Part shown: positions 24,501-33,706 of the stretch, piece by piece | Layout of the letters: the number at the start of each line of letters is the position of its first letter | Numbering within the stretch: position 1 is the stretch's first letter | Assembly (NCBI GenBank): GCA_000310025.1 | Contig: FN647790.1 | Location: forward strand, 40,441-99,899 | Direction of reading: 5' to 3' | Origin: Ectocarpus siliculosus | Taxonomy: Eukaryota; Sar; Phaeophyceae; Ectocarpales; Ectocarpaceae | DNA length: 59,459 nucleotides | Translations under genes and position numbers: made by a program | Notes under the pieces: generated by a model | What the model was told of the DNA's origin: nothing | Seen by the model: the letters and a program-made list of their open reading frames with translations, nothing else | Databases searched by the model: none

Positions 24501-27500
24501 GTATGGAGAATGCTGATATTTTCTTGGCCGTTGATCCCTGTACAGTATGGAGAATACGCATTTCGTTTTCCCACTGTTTTTGCCTCTGTCACAAACGCGG
24601 ATTAGCTCCGGCAGGAGACGAAGGAACCACCGACAAGAGCATCGTCGAAGAGGAGGCCCAGACCAAGGTCGTTGCGGAGGACGCAGGCGTCGACGCTGCT
24701 TCTGAACCCGCAGAGACACCATCGTCGGAAGAGGGAGGCATTCCGGAGCCCGCCGATGCCGTCACCGCGGATGAGGCGGTGGTCGAGGTTGCTGCTCCTG
24801 CCGCTGATGCTGCTGCCGGTATCGGTGAGTTGTGGCTTTGGCTGCACAATGAGTTGGCGTTGAAAGATGTTCGTTGTGTGCATGCGGCGTGTGTCGACAC
24901 AGAGATGTGGATGTGAATGCTGTTTTTTTGTTTCACCCGCTCGTGTCACGAAGGCTTTGCATATGCTGGTGCGTATCCATGAAGGCACCGTGGACGATGC
25001 CCATGGGTGACGTCGAAATCACGGACAACCGCACCGCATGCCGTGTCCCACCTCGCACGAAGATGCATACCGCCTGGTGTGCACGTTCCAGCTCTTTTCG
25101 CTATTTCTCCCGGTGATCCCCTCGCCCGCCTCACCGGCGTGATGCGCGTGTACGTTCCCCCAGGGGAGGAGCCCGCGGCAGCGGAAGAAGAGTCCGCGGC
25201 CAAGGAAGACGACCCCGAGCCAGCGGTGCCCGCTGCTGCCGAGGACGCTGCCGTGACCGTCGAGGAGGCGGTGACCACCCCCGACGAGACGACCACGGAG
25301 GAGACTGCCGACGTCGACACCACGCCCGCGGTCGAAGAAGAAGAAGAAGAAGAAGAGGTATCGCCGGTGCCACCTGCTGAGGATGTTGCTTCGCCGGCCG
25401 TCGACTCCGCTGAATCGACGGATGCCGGTGAGTTTGATTGTGGGAAGAGATGGGGGCGGCGGGTGACCTGTGGCAGAGAGAGTTACGGGTTGTGTGGAAT
25501 TCGTGTTCGGAGCGTGCTTTTTGTACCACGACAGCGTGAAGTGTACAGAGACGCTCTGCGACGCTCTCTGGGTTTGTGACGATAGCGGTTTGAGTTCAAG
25601 GGTGTCTCTCAACGCATTTCGGCTTGCTACACAAGGTTTCGTTGTGAATAACAGACGCCCCCACCGTCACCAGTACATCTCAAACCAAACGCTCGTCTCC
25701 CTTCTCAACAACCGCAACGCTCCTCTCCCCTCCAAACAAACGCACGCGCACGTATCGCACACACAGTGGAAGATCCCGTCGCAGCCGCCGAAGAACCCGT
25801 CGCCGCCGCGGAAGAACCCGTCGCAGCCGCGGAAGCATCCACCACAGCCCCCGAAGAACCCGTCGCAGCCACGGAAGAACCGGTCGCCGTCGTGAAAGAA
25901 CCCGTCGCTGTCGCGAAAGAACCCGTGGCAGCCGCGGAAGAACCCGTCGTCGTCGTGAAAGATCCCGTCCCAGCCGCGGAAGAACCCGTCGCCGTCGCGG
26001 AACCTGTTGCCGTCGCGGAAGCATCCGCCGCAGCCCCCGAAGAACCCGTCGCAGCCACGGAAGAACCGGTCGCCGTCGCGGAAGAGACCGTCGCGGTCGC
26101 TGAAGAACCCGTCGCAGCCACGGAAGAACCCGTCGCAGCCGCGGAAGAGCCCGTCGTCGCCGTGAAAGATCCCGTCCCAGCTGCCGAAGAACCCGTCGCC
26201 GTCGCGGAAGAACCCGTCGCAACCGCGGAAGCATCCGCCGCAGCCCCCGAAGAACCCGTCGCAGCCACGGAAGAACCGGTCGCCGTCGTGAAAGAACCCG
26301 TCGCTGTCGCGAAAGACCCCGTGGCAGCCGCGGAAGAACCTGTCGCCGTCGCGGAAGAACCCGTCGCCGTCGCGAAAGAACCCGTAGCAGCCGCGGAAGA
26401 ACCCGTCGCCGTCGCGGAAGAACCCGTCGCCGTCGCGGAACCTGTTGCCATCGCGGAAGCATCCGCCGCAGCCCCCGAAGAACCCGTCGCAGCCACGGAA
26501 GAACCGGTCGCCGTCGCGGAAGAGACCGTCGCAGCCGCTGAAGAACCCGTCGCAGCCACGGAAGAACCCGTCGCAGCCGCGGAAGAGCCCGTCGTCGCCG
26601 TGAAAGATCCCGTCCCAGCCGCCGAAGAACCCGTCGCCGTCGCGGAAGAACCCGTCGCAACCGCGGAAGCATCCGCCGCAGCCCCCGAAGAACCCGTCGC
26701 AGCCACGGAAGAACCGGTCGCCGTCGTGAAAGAACCCGTCGCTGTCGCGAAAGACCCCGTGGCAGCCGCGGAAGAACCTGTCGCCGTCGCGGAAGAACCC
26801 GTCGCCGTCGCGAAAGAACCCGTAGCAGCCACGGAAAAGCCCGTCGCCGTCGCGGAAGAACCCGTCGCCGTCGCGGAAGTGGCCGTCGCCGTCGCGGATG
26901 AGCCCGTCACCCTCGAAGCAGAGACCGTCGCGGCAGAGACCGTCGCAGCCGCCGAAGAACCCGTCACAGCCGCGGAAGAACCCGTCGCCGTCGCGGAAGA
27001 GACCGTCGCGGTCGCTGAAGAACCCGTCGCAGCCCCGGAAGAACCCGTCGCAGCCGCGGAAGAGCCCGTCGTCGTCGTGAAAGATCCCGTCCCAGCTGCG
27101 GAAGAACGCGTCGCCGTCGCGGAAGAACCCGCCGCAACCGCGGAAGAACCCGTCGCCGTCGCGGAACCTGTTGCCGTCGCGGAAGAAACCGCCGTACCCG
27201 CTGAAGAATCCGTCCCAGCCACAGAAGAACCCGCAGTCGCGGAAGAGCCCATCTCCGTCGCGGAAGAGCCCGTCGAAGTCGCGGAAGAAACCGTCGCCGT
27301 CGCGGAAGAACCCGTGCTCGTCGGCGACTCGGCCCCGGCGGAGGACGCCCCTGCTCCGGCCGGTGTGGAAGGTGAAGTGAGTGCCGCCGTTGCAGGGGAC
27401 GACGAGCCGACCGTCGCCGCCCCTGCCATGAAGGAAGATGAAGACGACGGTGAGTAAGCGTTGGCTACCTTGGTGGAGGAATTGGACGGTGGTGCTGGGT

Positions 27501-30500
27501 TGGTAATCCGATTGTGAGATCGTCGTGGGTGTTGATCGAAAGTGCTACTTGTACGGAGGTTGCGGTGGGTCTTGTTTGGCCGTCGGACTTATGAGTGTTT
27601 CGGCATTCGCAGGAATATGTGTTTACGCACGTTTTCTGTTTAGGGTAGTGCTGTCCTTCTCGCCTCTCCTTCTGTGCCCCCCCGCGGCCATTCTGCGCTC
27701 ATCAGACCTAGAACAACCGAGGGTACACGAGCTATCGCTTGCTGCGTTCCTAAATTTTACCGTAGCAGCCGTCATTGTCGACCTTCCTTCGTCAAATGCG
27801 ATCGCAGAGACAGGATCAACGTCAATGGTTGACACTCAACTGTTCGCGGGCCAGCCGTAACCCTCGAGAGTTGCTTCGTAAAGGACGACTTCGCCCTTTG
27901 CTGCCTTTGCTCGGGTGTATGAGAGGTTGAACGTTGACTTTCGCTGTACCGCGGTGTGTTGCTCTCGCGCCTGTCGCCGATGCAGCCCCGGCGCAAGGTG
28001 AAACGGTCGCCAAGGAGAGCGTCGAAGAGAACGTTACGAACGAGCCTGCTGCAGAGGCCCCGGTCATCGATGCTGCTGCCACCGCCGCTGTTGCTGCAGA
28101 GGCTCCTTCCTCGGACGAGCGAGCCATGCCGAAGTCCGCCGATGTTATCGCTGACGAGCCGCTTGTGGGGGATGCCACCCCCGCTACTTCTGATGCCGTC
28201 GGTGGGTGGCGGGTTCTTCTTCGCCCTTCTTTTCTTTTTTTGGGGCGATATGAATGCGTTTCAATGTATTGTGTTCGTGCGCAATAGTGTGCGTGAATGT
28301 CGGATGCTGTGGAACCTTTTCCCTACCTTATGGACTCCGTGTGATGCTGCGTGTTTTGGAAGCTATTTCAACGTACGGCGACGAGGTATGAAAACACGTA
28401 CTTTTGTGCCTCGATTTCCTTTTGTTAGTTCCAAGATCCAGCCTCGGATAGCACCACTGCATGACAAATTTGTGTAATGATCCCACGCCATCAGTCCCAA
28501 TCAAGGTATCACGAGACCTACATCCACAGTTATTAGACATGGGCGAGGAAGAGATTTGCCCTTTGAACCGTCATCTGCTTCCGGTAAGCTTTACAACAGG
28601 GAGACCGACGCCGACAACCTACCGTGTAATGTCCAGGTACTGCACCCTCACGTTGGTGTTGTACGACCGCCGCAGTCTCGCCCTCCCCCGTCGCGCATGT
28701 TATTGTTGTCCCTCCCCTCTCGGTGGCTCGTCCGTCTCTTTCAGTACCATCCTCGTGCCCTCCACGACACAATAGGGAAGAGCCCCATGACATCGCGCCT
28801 TCTTGCAATCCCCCTCCCCCTCCGCCGTCCATAGTCTATCGACTACGGCATGCACGACTATGAGTACACCCCCCCCCCGCCCATGCTCGCTGTTCTACCA
28901 GTACCAGCAAAGGAGGGAGAGGAGGCGGAGGCCAAAGAAGACGTCCCTTCCGCCAAGGAAGACGCTCCTGCCACCGCCTCCGATGTGATAGAAACCCCCG
29001 CCGAGGCCGCGGGTCCAGCCGAAGCGGAACCCGAAGCTGAGCCAAAGTTGGAGGCGGTCGGGGGAGAGGAGGAGCCGGTAGTCGTCGTCGAGGGAGAAGA
29101 TGCCGCAGACGTTGCTGGTGAGGATGCAGGTGGAGGACGGTAGTGCCGAACGGATGAGTTGCCTGTTCGCTTTTGTCGTTGTTGTTGCTGTTCCATGTTT
29201 GCACTGATGATTCGATGTTCTGCCGTTCTTGTCAACACGTTTTCTCGCTGACAATTCCCCCATTCCGAGCCGCCTTTGGCAAAGTAGGAAGGACCGATTG
29301 GCCGTGAGTGGTCGGTCAATGTTCCGTCGACGCGTTTTCGACGGTCCACCACCATCTAAAGCATTACAAAACATGAGTACCCCCCTCCCCCTGCCGCACC
29401 ATCCACCTGTTCCAACCCCACGCAGACGAAGAACCCGTGGTTAAGGATGATGCACCAGAGCCCGCCGTATCCGCTGAGGTTGTGCCCGAGGTCGCAGCGT
29501 CTGATGTAGCGGCGACCGCCCCCGACACCGACACCACGGAGGAGGTAGCCGAGATCGACACGGCGACGGCAGATGCGGTTCCGGTGGTATCTCCGCCTGA
29601 TGAGGTCGCTGCTTCCCCGGACGCGCCGGTTGGCTCTGCGGAAGACACCGCTGCAGTGGGTGAGTGATACAGAACAGTTTGTGGTGGCAACGTGTGCGCA
29701 ATGTGGAGGCAGGGAATCAGTGGGAGAGACCGGGACAGAGAGAGACACACAAACACACAAGAGAGAGAGAGAGAGCGAGAGAGGGAAGGGACAATAGAAA
29801 CGTCGTTCCTTCAACTCGGTTAGGTTGTGGGGTTGGGGTTGATGAAAACACTGGCATCCTACTTTACCCGCGGTGAGGGAGCAGACAAGCGTTGGGTTGC
29901 TGCAGCAGCTGCTCCTGTGCAGTGGCTGTTCCATAGCTATTCTGTTTTTTCTCCGCGACTGTCGCTGATTCATGGTGTATGTTGACGCCATATTTTCCTG
30001 TTGTCTAGGATGCGATGCAGCTCTGACCGAAGACGCCTCGGCCGACAAGAGCGTTGGCGAGGCCCCGGCGGAGCTTGCCGCCAAGAGCATGAACGAGGAC
30101 GGGGCCGCCGCTGTTGTTGCTGCTGCTGCTACTGCTGCTGCTGCTGCTGTGTCTGCTGAGACGCCTTCCTCGAACGAGCGGGCTATTCCGGAATCCGCCC
30201 ATGCTGCCGCTGTCGAGCCCGTTGTAGAGGGCGACGGTTCCGCTGCCGGTGAGTTGTGCAAGAGTTAGCCTACGGGGGTGCCGATAAGTATGGTGTTCTC
30301 GCGCCTCATTTCGTCGGTTCATGACCGTTCCGGTAACCGTAGACTCTAGCATTGCCGGCGAGTGTTGTACGGGGTACCGTTGTGGGTTTGTGGAATAGTG
30401 TCACGCTCTATTTTTTTCGGGGGGGGGGGGGGGGGGTCTGAGGATGCCATTTTAACGCTTGATTGGAACCTATATTTTCAGACTTCACCCCTGGTTCTGT

Positions 30501-31967
30501 TTGCTGTATGTACGCTCTCGAGGTCCACGAGGTCGACAACGTTCAATAGCACCCCCCCAACTCCGCTCTTTGGTCCTCCAGTGCCCTCGAAGGAAGAGAC
30601 CGAGACCAAGGGCGATGCTCCTGCCGCCACCGCCACTACGGAGGAGGCATCCGCTGCTGCTTCGGTTACCGCCGCAGTGAAGGCCATCGAAGAGGACGAG
30701 GGGTTGGTCGTGGTCAATGCCGTCGAAGAAGATGGCGATTCTGCTGGTGAGGGCGTGGACGATGAGCACAGCAGTGTGGACGGGATGCAGTAGCCTTTGG
30801 CGGGGGGACATTAAGCTTGGTTTCGGTAGGTGGTAAGGCGTGGGGTTTTAAGGTTAAGGATAGATGTACGACGACGCCCCCTCCTCTGAGATAAAAATAC
30901 AATCCTCCCGAAGGCGGCGGTCCCGACCGGGTGTCGGCCCCCTCCTACTCCCGAGAGCTTGCTGGAAGGGTGACCTGCCGTCATTGCATCAGGCGTCGCT
31001 CTGTGTTCGTTGCTGTCGGCACCAGAAAAGTGGTATATTGCCGATAAGCCCTGTTGTTGCTGCCTTCATTGCGCGGTCCGTGGTCGTCGCATGGTGTGGC
31101 CTCATGTTGAACCGATCCTCGCCCCCTGTGTCGGCTTGAAATCCCCGGGCGCGAACAGAAGGCGCCGACACGGGAGTTCCCCAGGACCCGGCAAAGCCGG
31201 TCGCAGAGGACGCGAACGTAGGCGCCGCAGCTTCCTCGCCCGCTGAAACGCCTTCTTCAGCGACCATGCCGGAGCCCCCCGCCGACGCTGCCGAACCCAC
31301 CGTAGAGGACAACGCAACTGCTGCCGTTGCTGCCACCTCCGCTGTGGTGGGGGGGTCAGCTGCTGCCGATAAGCCCGCTTCGGCCGAGACTCTTACCACC
31401 GAACCGACAGGGGAACCTGCTACAGCGGAGGAACCCGTCGCAGAGAGCGCGGCCGATGCCGGTCCTCGTTCCAGTCCCGGCGACGGCCACGGCCACGGCA
31501 AGGGCGGCGGCGGCGGGTTCCTCAAGGGGGTGAAGAAGTGGTTCAAGAAGGACGGGAAGCGTCCGAGTTCCTTCAAGAAGGGCAACAAGGGGAACAAGCA
31601 GCAGCAATCGGAGCACTGGACGGAGAATCTCGCGTCCTCCCCGCCCTCCGCCACCGCCGCCGCCGCCGGTGCGGCGGAACAAGGGAAGCCCGAGAAGCAA
31701 CACAAGGAGGAGCAGGAGGAGGAATTCCTTACCACCGCCGCTGCCGCTGACCCCGGAGCCGGGACCGACGGGACTGCTGGCGGTACTGGCGGTGCTGAAG
31801 CTTCTACCAGGGTTGACGTTGCCGGCGCTGTGGTTGTGGTGAGCGAATACGAAGAGGCAGTGGTTGTTGGGGGCTGCATGAACGAGTATATAGAATACTC
31901 AACGAAGAAAGTTGAGCGGCTTGCCTTTGGGGCAGAGACGCGGTTTCCAACAGCAAAAGACTCGTGA
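9343..31967 (+). CDS. Giant acidic Ala/Glu/Pro/Val-rich repeat protein, 20 coding exons, about 3,100 aa
   Basis: Proposed exons are 9343-9889, 10643-11095, 14512-15339, 16545-16967, 17492-17992, 18663-18860, 19159-19434, 20257-21519, 21996-22217, 22944-23210, 23712-24005, 24606-24824, 25164-25427, 25767-27449, 27986-28201, 28902-29117, 29426-29659, 30021-30248, 30582-30746 and 31159-31967 (stop). Each internal exon is a multiple of three. Each begins after an AG acceptor with two bases completing a codon and ends one base into a codon, typically GCC-G followed by GTGAGT. The joined frame has no stop before 31967. The product begins MPTSDPPTTTTT, has poly-Thr and poly-Ala runs, and is dominated by A, E, P, V and D. 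No signal peptide, membrane segment or known domain is visible. The last exon differs: it carries GHGHGKGGGGG and a Lys-rich patch (FLKGVKKWFKKDGKRP), giving an acidic body with a basic tail. The start is the first ATG after an in-frame stop at 9295-9297, but a non-coding or short upstream exon cannot be excluded. An intrinsically disordered, extended protein is likely. The function is unknown. Confidence 0.75.
12338..12437. other. Assembly gap of 100 N
   Basis: Exactly 100 N, a conventional length for a gap of unknown size, placed after a run of C and a short stretch AAGGAAAA that is probably read noise. Confidence 0.98.
12438..12808. other. Low-quality second copy of 11960-12320 (assembly artefact)
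   Basis: This stretch follows 11960-12320 base for base in outline: the same order of AGGTTGGCCAAAAATTG, the A run after GCGCAAAA, TTTGAACCT and a terminal C run. Isolated bases are smeared into homopolymers (TTTT, CCCC, GGGG). This is the pattern of an end-of-read trace that failed to merge with its good copy. Confidence 0.85.
14605..14646 (+). repeat. Coding hexanucleotide repeat (GAACAA)n encoding (EQ)n
   Basis: The repeat lies in exon 3 of the giant gene and encodes a Glu-Gln run. It is uninterrupted and so likely to vary in length between strains. Confidence 0.9.
15689..15768. repeat. Imperfect inverted repeat (hairpin) in intron 3 of the giant gene
   Basis: The left arm TGACTTGGCGTCAGTAT faces the right arm ATACTGAAGCCAAGTCA. 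A second inner pair is AAAGTATCCCC with GGGGACACTTT, and the loop is AAAACACATCACACGT. It may be a solo inverted-repeat transposon relic. Confidence 0.75.
15776..15882. repeat. Tandem duplication, 55 bp period, two copies
   Basis: The phrase TCCAGTAYTAGGAGATGT, then a T run, then AGGCTAGTGCATTGGGAGAT occurs at 15776 and again at 15831, with a few differences. Confidence 0.9.
17492..17992 (+). repeat. Exon 5 heptapeptide repeat block (family C exon)
   Basis: Most of this exon is a 21-bp unit (GAAGAGCCCGTCGCCGTCGC followed by one more G) encoding EEPVAVA, with K, T and A variants. It ends in a non-repeated acidic tail that contains EAEAGASVDKEEEEEPV. A segment ADEPVALEAETVA is shared with exon 14, which supports descent of the two exons by duplication. 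Confidence 0.9.
20257..21519 (+). repeat. Exon 8 repeat block: AVEPAVE heptads
   Basis: The 1,263-bp exon is largely built of 21-bp units encoding variants of VEAVEPA. A higher-order phrase PVVVEAQAEVDA recurs at about 20631, 20778 and 21009 with 147 and 231 bp spacing, both multiples of 21. The non-repeated ends (EEPAAVEKETPAAAADADAP and AGEEEPVAVV to VEDDEVSG) resemble exons 5 and 11. Confidence 0.9.
24471..24558 (+). repeat. 44-bp tandem duplication just upstream of exon 12
   Basis: GATATTTTCTTGGCC, then TTGATCCCTGTACAGTATGG, then AGAAT occurs twice, at 24471 and 24515, with a single visible difference (CCATTG against CCGTTG). The near identity points to a recent event. Confidence 0.95.
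25767..27449 (+). repeat. Exon 14 repeat block: EEPVAVA heptads with a 438-bp higher-order duplication
   Basis: This 1,683-bp exon encodes 561 residues, nearly all variants of EEPVAVA, EEPVAAT and KDPVPAA. A longer segment starting at EPVAVAEASAAAPEE (about 26003) repeats at about 26441, giving a 438-bp (146-codon) higher-order copy. The last 40 or so residues are non-repeated and acidic. Confidence 0.9.
28826..28878 (+). repeat. Acceptor-proximal dispersed repeat, copy R5
   Basis: It contains GACTACGGCATGCACGAC, then GAGTACA and a C run, and ends 24 nt before the acceptor of exon 16 (28901). It is nearly identical to R4 in the AP-1 gamma gene. Confidence 0.8.
29264..29398 (+). repeat. Acceptor-proximal dispersed repeat, copy R3
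   Basis: It contains CCTTTGGCAAAGTAGGAAGG at its left and ACAAAACATGAGTACCCCCC at its right. It ends 27 nt before the acceptor of exon 17 (29425). The middle has diverged from R1 and R2. Confidence 0.8.
30419..30436. repeat. Poly-G run in intron 18 of the giant gene
   Basis: A run of 18 G. It is the only long G run on the coding strand of a gene in this window. Most others are C runs on the transcribed sense strand near acceptors. Confidence 0.9.
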
Positions 31968-32172
31968 CGAAAATGTAGTTGTAGACCGTTTGTTATTTTT
32001 TAGTATCGTGCGGGGCGAGAAAGAACTGGGGGGAAGGGGCGCCGTGTTTCAATTGGATTTATCTTCATATCGGTGTCGTTTGGAAAAAGAGAAGCAATTC
32101 TGTATGTAACTTACAGAAGGGATGATGTTCTAGGCTAACTAACACCTCCCGTGGCAAGACAGAGTTACATAC

Positions 32173-32331
32173 CTGTCGGTAGAACAACACCAATCTTGGG
32201 TTCAACAGCGAGAGGGGATACATGCCGTCAGTCGGTGCTGAGCTCTTCGGGATGGGGGCATGAAATCGCGGGTTACCTATCTCACTTGCTCGGCCGATGA
32301 GCTCTTGTGTCACTGCTGTCAATTGTTGCTG
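32173..32331 (-). CDS. Candidate isolated coding exon, unknown protein
   Basis: On the minus strand a 53-codon open stretch is bounded by CTGCAG and by an excellent donor, CAG then GTATGTAAC. It reads QQQQLTAVTQELIGRASEIG at its start and PLSLLNPRLVLFYRQ at its end, which is not low complexity. No partner exon was found between here and the convergent giant gene. It may be a first exon of a gene whose other exons I missed, or a chance frame. Confidence 0.25.
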
Positions 32332-32684
32332 CTGCAGACGTTGGCGGATTTTTTCCCAAAAGCAGAGAGATGAGACAGACAGGGGAAAGCAAATTAGAAG
32401 TAGGGTCGCACTCTTGGCCGCCGGGAAACACATCTTATACGACGCCCCTCTTTCCCGCCAACCACGTGTTCTGCCGCCGCCCACCCCCTCGCTCGCTCGC
32501 TCGCTCGCTCGACCGCCGTGCGGTGCACTCATCACGCGCGCCAGATTATGTAACCAGCCGCGCGACCTGCGGAAATCCGGTGCTGCACGCTGTTCGGTTG
32601 CCGCTGCTGCTGCTGCTGCTGCTGCTGCTTCACACTACCCCATCCACCCAACGACAGGTACGCGGCGGCGGCGGCCCCGACCCA

Positions 32685-32855
32685 ATGGCGGCGGCAGCGG
32701 CAGCGGCGGCAGCAACGGCAGCAACGGCAACGGCGGCACCGCCACCGAGTTGGCCGCGTGTGGTTCAGGAAATTGTCGTCGCGTTTTGGGCCCAGATCGT
32801 CGCGCTAGCAAGGTTTTTGACGAAACGGCCGGTGGCAGGTGCGGAAGAGCAATAA
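32685..32855 (+). CDS. Candidate small protein, 56 aa, with one hydrophobic segment
   Basis: The ATG at 32685 opens a frame with a poly-Ala/Thr start, PPPSWPRVVQEI, a hydrophobic stretch VVAFWAQIVALARFL and a basic end TKRPVAGAEEQ. The frame stays open upstream to 32307, so the start is uncertain, and the Ala run is made by a GCG/GCA microsatellite. It could be a small membrane protein. I recognise no family. Confidence 0.25.
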   Translation: MAAAAAAAAATAATATAAPPPSWPRVVQEIVVAFWAQIVALARFLTKRPVAGAEEQ

Positions 32856-33119
32856 GACAAAGGCGCCGCCGAGAGCGGGGGGGTTAATAATCCGCGGCGA
32901 GTTTTCGGTGCTTGCTTGGCGACACTGCACCGGACCGAAGGGTGGGGCCCAAATTTTCTTTTTTCTTGTTTTTGCCATGCTTTCGCTGTGTGGTGTCAAT
33001 CGTATCTGAATTCTGTATCTACCTCGGCTTGCCATGTTTGTCGGCGTAAAAGAGCCTTGTCCATCGGTGGCGGCCTTTGGAGATTTGCTAAACGGGACCG
33101 GTTCTTGCTCTTTTATATT

Positions 33120-33706
33120 CTGGGGAGAATGTTTTTGCGATTCCGAGGCCACTCGGTACTTTGACTGAAGTGTCACACCCGGGAGTTAATTTCTGGATAA
33201 AATGTTTTTGCGATTCCGAGGCCACTCGGTACTTTGACTTAAGTGTCACACCCGGGAGTTATTTTCTGGGGAAAATGTTTTTTGCGATTCCGAGGCCACT
33301 CGGTACTTTGACTGAAGTGTCACACCCGGGAGTTAATTTCAGGATAAAATGTTTTTGCGATTCCGAGGCCACTCGGTACTTTGACTTAAGTGTCACACCC
33401 GGGAGTTATTTTCTGGGGAAAATGTTTTTTGCGATTCCGAGGCCACTCGGTACTTTGACTGAAGTGTCACACCCGGGAGTTAATTTCTGGATAAAATGTT
33501 TTTGCGATTCCGAGGCCACTCGGTACTTTGACTCAACTGTCACACCCGGGAGTTATTTTCTGGGTAAAATGTTTTTTGCGATTCCGAGGCCACTCGGTAC
33601 TTTGACTTAAAGTGTCACACCCCGGAGTTATTTTCTGGGGAAAATGTTTTTTGCGATTCCGAGGCCACTCGGTACTTTGACTTAAGTGTCACACCCGGGA
33701 GTGGCC
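33120..33706. repeat. Satellite array, eight units of 73-75 bp, with 147-bp dimers
   Basis: Units start at 33131, 33204, 33277, 33351, 33424, 33498, 33571 and 33646. Each contains GCGATTCCGAGGCCACTCGG, TACTTTGACT and GTGTCACACCCGGGAGT. Two variants alternate: one with TGAAG and TTAATTTCTGGATAAAATG, the other with TTAAG and TTATTTTCTGGGGAAAATG. The true period is therefore a dimer of about 147 bp. It lies between the convergent giant gene and the 513-aa gene. Confidence 0.97.

Larger units (their letters stand above)
18663..27449 (+). repeat. Three tandem copies of a three-exon cassette (A-B-C)
   Basis: Exons 6-7-8, 9-10-11 and 12-13-14 repeat in the order A-B-C. A exons begin near PAEEEETTQRSIVQEEAQTE, PAEDAQTTHKSIVEGDTITE and PAGDEGTTDKSIVEEEAQTK, and end in PLVGDAAAVAAS, PVVVPAADAAAG and AVVEVAAPAADAAAG. 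B exons share GEEPAAAEEESAAKEDDPEP and DETTTEETADVD. C exons start EEPAAV or EDPVAA and expand internally. Upstream intron ends of B exons also share a TGATCCCCTCGCCC-like tract, so introns were duplicated too. Confidence 0.85.

Noticed and set aside
25705-27429. 574-aa minus-strand open frame (Ala/Thr/Ser/Gly-rich)
   Set aside because: It is the reverse complement of the exon 14 heptad repeat. The 21-bp unit contains no stop in any strand or frame, so the frame is a by-product.
33161-33610. 149-aa frame with a 49-residue repeat
   Set aside because: It is produced by the 147-bp satellite dimer. There is no start context and no flanking coding sequence.
33120-33706. Possible CRISPR-like repeat-spacer array
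   Set aside because: There are no unique spacers: the whole 73-75 bp unit is repeated, and the genome is eukaryotic.
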